From: Bacteroidota bacterium | GTDB lineage: Bacteria; Bacteroidota; Bacteroidia; Bacteroidales; JAAUTT01 | Reading direction: 5' to 3' | Length of the DNA: 64,000 bases | Assembly (NCBI GenBank): GCA_021779665.1 | Contig: JAJYAG010000007.1 | Coordinates: 1 to 64,000, forward strand | Shown: piece by piece, positions 35,925 to 44,087 of the stretch | How positions within the stretch are numbered: position 1 is the first letter of the stretch | How the letters are laid out: every line of letters begins with the position of its first letter | Notes under the pieces: model-generated | Database searches by the model: none | Told to the model about the DNA's origin: nothing | What the model saw: the letters and a program-made list of their open reading frames with translations, nothing else | Program-made: the position numbers and the translations under genes

Positions 35925-36515
35925 TTAAATCCAAATCATTACGATACTGGCAACCATCAGCAGGAAAAGGACAATTCCTAAAATTCTGTTGGCTTTTTCC
36001 GATTTGAGCACTTTCGAAATCAGATCGCCAAAAGCAATCCATGAGATCATGCATGGAATTCCAACCAGTCCGAAACTTATGGCAAAAATAAATACGTTAA
36101 AATGGATGGAAGCTGATTTGGGCAGAAATGCTGCCGCTCCCGTTATTGCCATTATCCATGCTTTAGGGTTAACAAACTGCAAAATAAATCCTTGTAAAAA
36201 TCCGGCCCGGGAATTATTACCTTCGGAAACTTCCGAACTTAATCTGCTTAATACTATTGCAAGATATAGCAACCACGCAGAACTTACCACTTTGAGGATG
36301 ATTTCTGCTGTGGAACTTTGGGTAATAATCCCGGCAATACCGTAACCTGCAATATAAAGCAACACGAAAAAGCCTAGAAATATCCCGAACATAAGATAAC
36401 TTGATCGCTTAAATCCGAAAAGCTTACCATAGGAGAACAATAAATAATTATTAGGCCCCGGAGTTATGGAGGTTACAAAAGCAAACAGAAGATATCCGGC
36501 AAGGTCAAAACCCAT
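35925..36515 (-). CDS. LysE/RhtB-family amino-acid exporter
   Basis: This 196-residue protein has about six membrane segments and the family's N-terminal signature TSITPGPNNYLLFSYGKLFG (about 15-34), in which the Gly-Pro-Asn is conserved. FILQFVNPKAWIMAITGAAA (about 110-129) is the second signature. The family exports lysine, threonine, homoserine or related small molecules. It lies 6 bases from the CotH gene upstream and 12 bases from the SGNH gene downstream, so all three are co-transcribed; the functional link between them is not obvious. Confidence 0.88.
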   Translation of the reverse strand: MGFDLAGYLLFAFVTSITPGPNNYLLFSYGKLFGFKRSSYLMFGIFLGFFVLLYIAGYGIAGIITQSSTAEIILKVVSSAWLLYLAIVLSRLSSEVSEGNNSRAGFLQGFILQFVNPKAWIMAITGAAAFLPKSASIHFNVFIFAISFGLVGIPCMISWIAFGDLISKVLKSEKANRILGIVLFLLMVASIVMIWI

Positions 36516-36521
36516 TGATGT

Positions 36522-38567
36522 TTAAATTTTGTTCACCTTAATGTTTATTGTTTCTCCAGTTTCCAGACTGATCCTCACCAGATAAACGCCAGTTGTCAGA
36601 TGCTCAATATTTTCCTCAACCAGGTTTGAGGACAGGTTGTTTTCATATAACATACGTCTTCCACGTATATCGGTAATTTCAACCCCAACAATCAAATATT
36701 TTCCACTTTCAATTCTGATGTTTGTTCTCGCAGGGTTAGGATAAACATTTATCTGACTATTATTTGTTGTATTTGAAACGCCAAGAGTTGTGATTGTAGA
36801 AACCGACCAGCTTGAAGCCAGGCTGTTATTTGAATTGAGGTCGGTAAGACAGAGGTAATATCCTGTACCATTTGCCTGCGCAGGCCAGGGTGAGTTGTTT
36901 TGATAGTTTACACTATCGATCGTGTTTCCAAAAGCATCGGCAAGAACAAGGCGTTCTGTACTGTCGGACAAGCTTCGCGTAAATTCGCCAAACGGACTGA
37001 ATCCATAAAACTGTAGAAAAGAAATTGCATTATTCGCGATATAAAGCCTCTCTCCGGCAGGTAAGGATGAATTTGCAGGAAACTGATAAGTTAGGCCCAA
37101 ATCGCGGAAATGAACTCCTGTTAAATCAGCCGTCTGACTACCGTTGTTTGCTATTTCGAGAAACTCAAGATCTTCGCTCTTGTGTCCCAAAGCATCTTTG
37201 GGGTTGTAATGGATTTTTGAAATTGCCAGCGTCGGAACTGTGGGATTGGCGCAATTTCCGTAATTATTGAGGTTACTGTTTAACCAATTTATTCTGTTCT
37301 GAATCCACCACTTCATATTTTCAATATTCTGAAGATAGCTGCCTCCATTACCCCATCGTGTGTTTTCGCGAGGTAAAGCTTCAGAAATCTGTTTAAGAAC
37401 CTTGTCTATTTTTGCGGAGATGGAAGTGTAGCTAAGCGGACCATTGCCTCCGCTCAGGCTGTTCCACCGGCGGGCCAGATAGCACCTGAATGTTGGAGTG
37501 TCGTATAAGTCTTTCCAGAATTTTGCACCCGTGTTATCGCCGTTATTAAACTGCCAAACATTATAAAAACTGCGGTTATATCCCCATATAAACAAGTCGT
37601 TGCCATAGGTGAGGTCGTAATCCCAAATGGGGCCGGCTCTGAGTTTTCCACCTCTTTCTTTATGAAAATACGTGCTGTACTGATAGGAATCGGCATTGGA
37701 CGACAATTCGCACATAATCATATAATCGACAAAACTGGGTATGTCAATGATTGAAGGGTACCCATTTACAATCGAACTGTTTTGTGATGAAGCAGTACTC
37801 TGTAAATTTGTAAACTGCGATTTAATGTAGTTGATTTGTTCCCAGGTAATTTCATTAGATTTTGGGTTTTCGAACAAAAATTCAGTGGTTTTGCTGTACG
37901 ATGACATGGTCCATGCAACCGGATCGCCTCCTGTTGTTTTATCGGCTTTTATAATATACCCTCCTGTAATTTCGGGATTGGTATTGTCGTACCTGGTCAT
38001 TTTGGAGATGTTGACCCTGCCTTTATCAATCTTAATTTTCTCCATAAAAATGTACAATCCTTTGTAATCGCCGTTAATAATCACTTCACAATATACACAG
38101 CGGGGAGCGTAGTTACCCATGCTCCGGGCAAGATCGTACGATAGAAAATTACGGATTAACGATGGGTCGAAAGCAATCGAATTCAGCACCCAGTCATTTT
38201 CAGGAGGCATTCCCAAAATACTTACATTGTTATTAGTAACATTGTCGCTCATATAAGTAGTGAGGCCGTAAGGTTTTTTAGGCAGTAACTGCGATGAAGA
38301 ACCTCTTGTTTCAATGCCGATGCGGCCATTGTAATTCAGAAACGCAGCTGTGTTTTGATCTGCCACATAATTTCTGGAGCTGTCGGGACGAAAAATGATT
38401 TTCATACTGGCACCCACTTTGTATGCATCGGGTATTTCGCGCGGTTGTCCGGTTCCTGAACTCAGATCGGTATTGATGATCACAATCGGTAAGTTGCTGT
38501 CCGTTAAAGTTTGAGTCCGGGCAAAAGTTAAGTTAAATATAAGAAGTAGAGGTAAAAAGTGCTTCAT
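36522..38567 (-). CDS. Secreted CotH-family protein with lamin-tail domain and T9SS sorting tail
   Basis: This 681-residue protein has a signal peptide (about 1-20). The CotH kinase-like domain covers about 25-440, with IGIETRGSSSQLLPKKPYGL, GDYKGLYIFMEKIKIDKGRV, GGYIIKADKTTGGDP and AGPIWDYDLTYGN, the last corresponding to the metal-binding Asp region. A lamin-tail domain follows (about 450-590), and the end (INVYPNPARTNIRIESG to INIKVNKI) is a T9SS sorting domain. The first CotH protein in the window (15417-17930) has the lamin-tail domain ahead of the kinase domain instead. It leads an operon with LysE-type and SGNH genes. Confidence 0.88.
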   Translation of the reverse strand: MKHFLPLLLIFNLTFARTQTLTDSNLPIVIINTDLSSGTGQPREIPDAYKVGASMKIIFRPDSSRNYVADQNTAAFLNYNGRIGIETRGSSSQLLPKKPYGLTTYMSDNVTNNNVSILGMPPENDWVLNSIAFDPSLIRNFLSYDLARSMGNYAPRCVYCEVIINGDYKGLYIFMEKIKIDKGRVNISKMTRYDNTNPEITGGYIIKADKTTGGDPVAWTMSSYSKTTEFLFENPKSNEITWEQINYIKSQFTNLQSTASSQNSSIVNGYPSIIDIPSFVDYMIMCELSSNADSYQYSTYFHKERGGKLRAGPIWDYDLTYGNDLFIWGYNRSFYNVWQFNNGDNTGAKFWKDLYDTPTFRCYLARRWNSLSGGNGPLSYTSISAKIDKVLKQISEALPRENTRWGNGGSYLQNIENMKWWIQNRINWLNSNLNNYGNCANPTVPTLAISKIHYNPKDALGHKSEDLEFLEIANNGSQTADLTGVHFRDLGLTYQFPANSSLPAGERLYIANNAISFLQFYGFSPFGEFTRSLSDSTERLVLADAFGNTIDSVNYQNNSPWPAQANGTGYYLCLTDLNSNNSLASSWSVSTITTLGVSNTTNNSQINVYPNPARTNIRIESGKYLIVGVEITDIRGRRMLYENNLSSNLVEENIEHLTTGVYLVRISLETGETINIKVNKI

Positions 38568-38764
38568 TAATAGTGTTTTCCGATGAAATTTCCATGAACA
38601 ATTCGGGGATGAATATAGTTGATTTGCTGATATATTAAAGTTTTAGCGACGTCAAAAATGCTGGTTGTAGTTTGAAAGGCCCTTTTCATGAGCTCCCTGG
38701 GGTTTTCAACATCGAGATGTTCATAAAACTTAAACAATGGTCCGATTCTTCAAAATTTAAATCA

Positions 38765-38772
38765 TATATTTG
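38765..38772 (+). promoter_or_regulatory. -7 box of the cobalamin uptake operon
   Basis: TATATTTG matches the Bacteroidota -7 element exactly and lies about 15-20 bases before the first riboswitch helix. A -33 box is not clear. Confidence 0.5.
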
Positions 38773-38784
38773 TCAACGAAATTT

Positions 38785-38976
38785 TTGGTTCGTACGGGAG
38801 TTTCACTCCTGCCGATTAAAAAGGGAATGCCGTGAAAGGCGGCAACAGTACCCGCTGCTGTAAATCCCGGTCTGCGAAAGCAGATCAGTCGCTTCGGTCA
38901 CACAAACCACTGTCACGCTCAGTTGTGATGGGAAGGGAAACCGGAGAGGGATAAGTCAGAAGACCTGCCAGAATAA
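38785..38976 (+). promoter_or_regulatory. Cobalamin (adenosylcobalamin-class) riboswitch
   Basis: A first hairpin near 38790-38815 (gggagtttcactcc) is followed by aaaagggaatgccgtgaaag (38817-38836), the conserved core, then gtacccgctgctgtaa (38849-38864), where CCCGCTGCTGTAA is the B12-box-type element. gatgggaaggg (38929-38939) and taagtcagaagacctgcc (38954-38971) complete the conserved 3' half. All are in order and spacing. The riboswitch binds cobalamin and would switch the downstream operon off when the vitamin is plentiful. The first gene starts at 39084. Confidence 0.95.
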
Positions 38977-39083
38977 TTATTGTCAACGCTTTCGGGAATA
39001 AAAGCGAGGAATTGAACCGTATGTCAATCCCCCTGTTTTTCCTTGAAGCCATTTTATTAATCTTTTAAAAATGGTATTCAGTA

Positions 39084-39824
39084 ATGAAATCAATTAAGTT
39101 TTTACCGGCCTTAGTTCTGGCCGTTGTTCTCTTTTCATCGTGCGAAAAGGATGAAGATAATTCAGTTGTAGAAAATTTTAACCTCCTGACAGTTCCTTCG
39201 TCAGGTTATTGGAATGGCTCTGATAATTCCGGCAATTTCAAGGTTAACGAAATTGCTTTCCCGAATACATACACTGCGGCATGGGGTACCTGGAGCGGAT
39301 TTGCCTACTCAAACAAGCACGACGTTAAAACATCCGGCTATGGAAATCAGTATTCCAGCTATGTATTAAAGGATTCGGCAAGCAGCAATGTTTTTGTTGT
39401 TGCATATCCCTATTATACTACCAATACAATTGAATTTGATAATGTTGTTTCCGATGTGCGCTTTAAAGTTGCGAATGATACCTATACAGCTTTATCCATG
39501 AAATCGGGCGATATGTTTTCGAAAAAGTTTGGCGGTACCTCCGGCAACGATCAGGATTGGCTGAAACTGAGAATTATTGGAATTAGTGATACAGGAACGC
39601 CAACTGATTCTGTTGATTTTTACCTGGCCGATTACCGTTTTGCCGACAATAAGCAGGATTATATTCTTAATGAATGGAAGTCTGTTAACCTGGATAAGTT
39701 GGGCAAAATCAAAAAAATAAAATTTGCTCTCAGCTCCACTGATAATGGCCAATGGGGGATGAATACTCCCGGCTACTTCTGTCTGGACGATATAGCATAT
39801 AAACCTGTTGCAAAAACAGAATAA
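39084..39824 (+). CDS. DUF4465-type surface lipoprotein, candidate cobalamin-binding protein
   Basis: This 246-residue protein has a lipoprotein signal (VVLFSSCEKDED, Cys20) with a following acidic stretch typical of surface-exposed lipoproteins in Bacteroidota. SGYWNGSDNSGNF, WGTWSGFAYSNKHD and TPGYFCLDDIAYKP are features of DUF4465 domains, a jelly-roll type fold. It is the first gene after the cobalamin riboswitch. Some Bacteroides cobalamin loci encode B12-binding surface lipoproteins named BtuH; this gene could be a functional counterpart, but I cannot confirm the homology. A direct test of binding would settle it. Confidence 0.8.
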   Translation: MKSIKFLPALVLAVVLFSSCEKDEDNSVVENFNLLTVPSSGYWNGSDNSGNFKVNEIAFPNTYTAAWGTWSGFAYSNKHDVKTSGYGNQYSSYVLKDSASSNVFVVAYPYYTTNTIEFDNVVSDVRFKVANDTYTALSMKSGDMFSKKFGGTSGNDQDWLKLRIIGISDTGTPTDSVDFYLADYRFADNKQDYILNEWKSVNLDKLGKIKKIKFALSSTDNGQWGMNTPGYFCLDDIAYKPVAKTE

Positions 39825-39896
39825 AGATAATCCGACCAGCCTTTTTAATGCCCTGACCGGTTCTCGTAAGAGGCCGGACAGGTTAAAACTAAAAAA

Positions 39897-40928
39897 GTGA
39901 AAAGATTTTTATCAATATTCATTGCGTTTTTAGCCTTCGCTCCGACCTTCGGTCAGTTTGCGCCGGCAGCAGGAGAAACAGGATCTACAGCCATACACAA
40001 GGATGATGTATCCTTTAAAGGCTGGGCAAAGACCTGTAAGGTAATCAGGGGGTTTATCAACATCAGCGATACTTCCAAAACATTCACCCAAAATCCGACG
40101 ACTTCAAACCGGGCTTTTTTTGGCACCGAAGCCATGGCAATTGGTCAACCCGGCGGCCCGCTTGATTGTATAAGTCTTGGCGATGGTGGTTCAGCAGTTC
40201 TTACGTTTGATTTCCCTGCTAAAAATGGTCCGGGTCCCGATTTCGCAATTTTCGAGAATGGAATTAAGGAGCAGGAATCGCCTTTCCAGTATTTTCTCGA
40301 ACTTGGCTTTGTGGAAGTAAGTACAAATGGGAAAAGATATGTGCGTTTCCCTGCTGTTTCCAATACCTTGGCAAAAGATCAGATTACAAGCTTTGGCCAG
40401 ATCGACCCGACTAAAATCCATAATTTCGCCGGGAAATATGTTGCCAACTACGGTACACCGTTCGATCTCGAAGATATAAAAGACAGTACCGGTATTAACC
40501 TCGACAGTGTCAATTATATCCGCATTGTTGACGTGGTTGGAAATGTCGATCCGAAATTTGCCCGTTACGATTCCAAAGGTCAGGTAATTAACGATCCTTT
40601 TCCGACCGAATTCTGGACAGGAGGTTTCGACCTCGATGCAGTGGGTTTGATCAATATAAATCGGGAAATAAGTAACTACGAATCTTTGAATAAAGGATCA
40701 TTTAAGGTTTATCCAAATCCGGCTAAATCTGGTGAAGCCATTTCTATTGAAGGAGTTGACGATGCTGCAATCCGGCTTTGTTCTCAAGCGGGGAAAGTAT
40801 TAGGCGACTGGAAGGTAAACCGTCAGGAGGTCCTTACAATGAATCTTCCCGAGCTCGCCACAGGTTTGTATCTTTTAACAGTGAGGTCTTCAAAAAATAT
40901 TCAAACAATTAAGTTATTGGTTAAATGA
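39897..40928 (+). CDS. Secreted surface protein with T9SS sorting tail in the cobalamin operon
   Basis: It starts with GTG at 39897 and has 343 residues. A signal peptide (about 1-19) precedes a domain of about 230 residues with GTEAMAIGQPGGPLDCISLG, GGSAVLTFDFPAKNGPGPDF, AIFENGIKEQESPFQYFLEL and GKYVANYGTPFDLEDIKDS. This looks like the beta-rich 'cell surface protein' found in Bacteroidota cobalamin loci. The C-terminus (FKVYPNPAKSGEAISIEG to IKLLVK) is a T9SS sorting domain, so the protein is surface-delivered. The stop codon overlaps the start of the TonB receptor gene by 4 bases. A role in B12 capture is inferred from location. Confidence 0.78.
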   Translation: MKRFLSIFIAFLAFAPTFGQFAPAAGETGSTAIHKDDVSFKGWAKTCKVIRGFINISDTSKTFTQNPTTSNRAFFGTEAMAIGQPGGPLDCISLGDGGSAVLTFDFPAKNGPGPDFAIFENGIKEQESPFQYFLELGFVEVSTNGKRYVRFPAVSNTLAKDQITSFGQIDPTKIHNFAGKYVANYGTPFDLEDIKDSTGINLDSVNYIRIVDVVGNVDPKFARYDSKGQVINDPFPTEFWTGGFDLDAVGLININREISNYESLNKGSFKVYPNPAKSGEAISIEGVDDAAIRLCSQAGKVLGDWKVNRQEVLTMNLPELATGLYLLTVRSSKNIQTIKLLVK

Positions 40929-42874
40929 GAAGGTTGTTGGCCATATTGTTTGTTATCTGTCCTTTTGCGAAAGGGATTGGACAATCGTTGGCTGACACCG
41001 TTAGGCTCCACGAAGTGTTTGTGACTTCGGCACGACAAGTTACCGAACGGGCTTTTTATATCAAAAGCATCGATTCAATTGTTCTTGCCAATACTTCCGG
41101 TACTGATCTGTCGGAGCTGTTACAGAAGTATTCCTTTCTTTATATTAAATCTTATGGTGCCGGAGGATTGTCAACAGCATCCTTTCGGGGTACTTCCGCA
41201 TCGCATACCCAGGTGTTATGGAATGGTTTCAATATAAATTCGCCCTTGTGGGGACAAACCGATTTATCCATGATGCCAGTGTTTTTTACCGACGAAGTTT
41301 CGTTGTTCTATGGCAGCAGCTCCCTTGCTAAAACTTCAGGTGGTTTAGGTGGCTGTATAAGTTTGAACAATTCGCCCGACTGGAATGCAGGAACTCAGCT
41401 TTCGCTGGCACAAACTGCAGGAAGTTTTGGCTATTATCTTTCGCAGTTGAAGGCCGGTTTTAGCCGCAACCGTTTTGTGAGTAGCACAAGGTTGTTTTAC
41501 GACAGGGCTAAAAATAACTTCCGCTACTACGATAATGCAAGCGGGCTTTTTGATTATATAAGGCAGAAAAACGCGGATTATCACAAAGAAGGTTTTCTTC
41601 AGGAAGTTTATTATAAAATCTCGTCACGGCAATTTGCAGGGTTGAAAGTTATGAGCGTCTGGGCCGATCGTAACCTGCCTCCAATAATGAGTTTCAGCGG
41701 AGCCAGCAGATACGAAAACCAAAAGGATAATATGCTTAATATAATCGGAGAGTGGAAATATTACAGTGCCAACAGCAATTTGACCTTTCACTCCGGATTA
41801 ATCAGAAATTCGTTAAGCTACATCTTAACCAATACCAATCCGGGCGGCACTTTCGTGAATTACGATACCGAAAACAGGAGTAATGTCTTTGCCAATAAGC
41901 TGAACTTTCAGCATAATTTCACGCCTAATTCGGTGCTAAAAACCTTTGTTGAAGCCAATTTTACTTCGGCCAGGTATTCGGACCTGAAAGAAAATACCGG
42001 TTTCGATGTTCAGCAAAGTGATATTAATTTGCAATCGTCGTTTCACCGCATTTTCAATCCAGCAGTTTCGGGTTATCTTCTGGCTCAGCAAAAAATGCTC
42101 GATGGTAAACTGATGCCTTTTATTGCTGCTGCTGGTCTCGAAATTCAGCCATGGATTAACCAGGGACTTACAATCAGGGCAAATATGGGCCGAAACCTGC
42201 ATGTTCCTAATCTGAACGACCGTTATTTCAATCCCGGCGGAAACCATGATCTCAAACCCGAAACAGGTTACCAGGCCGATGCAGGTGTGCAGTTCGTTAA
42301 AACCCTGAATAATGTTCGCTTTCAACTCGAAGTTACCGGTTTTACTGCCTGGATTAACGACTGGATATTGTGGCACCCGAGCGAATACAGGTATTGGACT
42401 GCCGATAATGTGCAGCAGGTTTTTTCGCGCGGAGCTGAAGTAAATGCCGGCCTAAAAGGTGATTTGGGTTCGGTTACATGGCAGCTTAAGGGAAACTATG
42501 CGTTTACGCGGACTACAAATGAAGAGAGTGAATCGCCGTCAAAAGGCATGCAGCTGATTTATATACCCAAAAACGTTTCGAACTTACAGCTGTTTCTCGA
42601 AAAGGGAACTTATTCTTCATCGATTTCATTTCATAATACAGGTTCGCGTTATACATCAACAACCGAGAGTGAAGCGTATCAGCTTCCGTCGTATTTTCTC
42701 CTGGATTTTGCATTGGGTAAGAAGTTCGATATTAAGCAACATGCCCTCAATTTCAATCTTAAACTCAACAATATCCTTAATAAACAATATCAGGTAATTG
42801 AACAACGCGCCATGCCGGGAAGGAATTTTCTGGTTGGGCTGAGTTTTAATTTTTCTAAAAATGGTAATCAGTAA
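40925..42874 (+). CDS. btuB: BtuB-like TonB-dependent outer-membrane receptor
   Basis: This 649-residue protein has a signal peptide (about 1-20), then a plug domain (TVRLHEVFVTSARQVTERAF, LLQKYSFLYIKSYGAGGLST, SFRGTSASHTQVLWNGFNIN, about 22-150), then a beta-barrel ending NFLVGLSFNFSKNGNQ. No N-terminal carboxypeptidase-like domain is present, so it is of the classical rather than SusC type. It would move cobalamin through the outer membrane with TonB energy. The operon with a cobalamin riboswitch, BtuG-like lipoprotein and ABC genes strongly supports the substrate. The stop codon overlaps the next gene by 14 bases. Confidence 0.9.
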   Translation: MRRLLAILFVICPFAKGIGQSLADTVRLHEVFVTSARQVTERAFYIKSIDSIVLANTSGTDLSELLQKYSFLYIKSYGAGGLSTASFRGTSASHTQVLWNGFNINSPLWGQTDLSMMPVFFTDEVSLFYGSSSLAKTSGGLGGCISLNNSPDWNAGTQLSLAQTAGSFGYYLSQLKAGFSRNRFVSSTRLFYDRAKNNFRYYDNASGLFDYIRQKNADYHKEGFLQEVYYKISSRQFAGLKVMSVWADRNLPPIMSFSGASRYENQKDNMLNIIGEWKYYSANSNLTFHSGLIRNSLSYILTNTNPGGTFVNYDTENRSNVFANKLNFQHNFTPNSVLKTFVEANFTSARYSDLKENTGFDVQQSDINLQSSFHRIFNPAVSGYLLAQQKMLDGKLMPFIAAAGLEIQPWINQGLTIRANMGRNLHVPNLNDRYFNPGGNHDLKPETGYQADAGVQFVKTLNNVRFQLEVTGFTAWINDWILWHPSEYRYWTADNVQQVFSRGAEVNAGLKGDLGSVTWQLKGNYAFTRTTNEESESPSKGMQLIYIPKNVSNLQLFLEKGTYSSSISFHNTGSRYTSTTESEAYQLPSYFLLDFALGKKFDIKQHALNFNLKLNNILNKQYQVIEQRAMPGRNFLVGLSFNFSKNGNQ

Positions 42875-43979
42875 AAATAAATATAAAGTCAACCTGAGCA
42901 CTGTTGAAGGGTGGCTGAGTTTACTTCTCGTTTTCCTCTTATTTCCTTTTTCCTCGTGTGAAGACGAAGCTCCTTTGAAACAATTCCAGGTTAATGAAGG
43001 TGTTTTTATTTTGAATGAAGGAAATTATACCTACGGCAACGCCGCTCTTTCTTTTTACAATCCTGATAAAAAGGAACTTACTAACCGGATTTTTAAGAAT
43101 ACAAATGGATTTCCCATTGGAGATGTACTTCAGTCGATGACAATTGCCGATTCCCTTGCCTATCTTGTGGTGAATAATTCGGGAAAAATCCTGGCAATAA
43201 GCATCAACACTTTCAAACATAAGGGAACCATTTCGGGGTTAGTATCGCCGCGACAAATGCTTGTTTTAAGTGCTTCAAAGGCATACGTGAGCGATTTATA
43301 CGACAAGTCTGTTTCCATTGTTAATCCGCAGACTTACACCAAAACCGGAAGTATTCCTCTTGGTAAAAGCAGCGAAGCCATGCTGAAATGGGGTAATTAT
43401 GTTTTTGTTACCAACTGGTCGAAACAGAATACACTCCAACGGATTGATATAGCCACCGATAAATTTGTCGACAGCATGGTTGTTACAAAACAGCCCAACA
43501 GCATGGTGCTGGATAAGAATAACAAAATCTGGGTTCTGAGCGATGGCGGTTTAGCCAGTTTGCCCGGCGGTAAAGTAAAGGCTTGTCTCACAAGGATTGA
43601 CCCCGAGACTTTTAAAATTGAAAAAGAGTTTGTCTTTCCCGACCTGAATGCTGCTCCAACACGTTTGTGCATGAATAATGGAAAGGATTCTCTTTATTTT
43701 TTAAACGGCTCCTGGGGAAGTTCTGTTTCCAACGGCGGTGTTTATCGAATGTCGGTAAGTGATTTAGCTTTGCCGGCTTCACCCTGGATTCCTGAAAGCG
43801 GAAAGCTGTTTTATGCTTTGGGGGTTGACCCGCGGAACGGCAATGTTTACGTGAGCGATGCCGTTGATTACATGCAGCCGGGTTGGGTTTACCGATACAG
43901 CAGAGAGGCTGTGTTGCTCGATTCTTTTAAGACAGATATCATCCCTTCTGCTTTTTGCTTTAAATACCAGAAATTATAA
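42861..43979 (+). CDS. btuG: BtuG-like beta-propeller surface lipoprotein
   Basis: This 372-residue protein has a lipoprotein signal (LLFPFSSCEDEAP, Cys33). After it, a YncE/DUF5074-type beta-propeller occupies the rest: NEGVFILNEGNYTYGNAALS, VVNNSGKILAISINTFKHKG, SPRQMLVLSASKAYVSDLYD, LSDGGLASLPGGKV and NVYVSDAVDYMQPGWVYRYS. BtuG of Bacteroides is a propeller that sits on BtuB and binds cobalamin with extreme affinity. This gene overlaps btuB by 14 bases, the same partnership. The Cys-Glu-Asp-Glu start fits a surface export signal. Confidence 0.88.
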   Translation: MVISKNKYKVNLSTVEGWLSLLLVFLLFPFSSCEDEAPLKQFQVNEGVFILNEGNYTYGNAALSFYNPDKKELTNRIFKNTNGFPIGDVLQSMTIADSLAYLVVNNSGKILAISINTFKHKGTISGLVSPRQMLVLSASKAYVSDLYDKSVSIVNPQTYTKTGSIPLGKSSEAMLKWGNYVFVTNWSKQNTLQRIDIATDKFVDSMVVTKQPNSMVLDKNNKIWVLSDGGLASLPGGKVKACLTRIDPETFKIEKEFVFPDLNAAPTRLCMNNGKDSLYFLNGSWGSSVSNGGVYRMSVSDLALPASPWIPESGKLFYALGVDPRNGNVYVSDAVDYMQPGWVYRYSREAVLLDSFKTDIIPSAFCFKYQKL

Positions 43980-44087
43980 CTTTACCAATCGTAACTTAAT
44001 TGTAACCTCGTTTTGAGACCCAGGCTCAATATTTCCGGTATCTTATATCCGCATAAAACAGTGCGGCATGGATCTGAATTTATCCTG

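Noticed and set aside
38672-38863. 63-codon frame overlapping the riboswitch region
   Set aside because: It runs through the -7 box and the conserved riboswitch core and has no protein-like features.
39056-39083. Similarity between the leader of the DUF4465 gene (aaaaatggtattcagtaa) and the 3' end of btuB (aaaaatggtaatcagtaa)
   Set aside because: Only 17 of 18 bases match, and the same frame has a stop six codons upstream, so a duplicated btuB end is not supported beyond coincidence.
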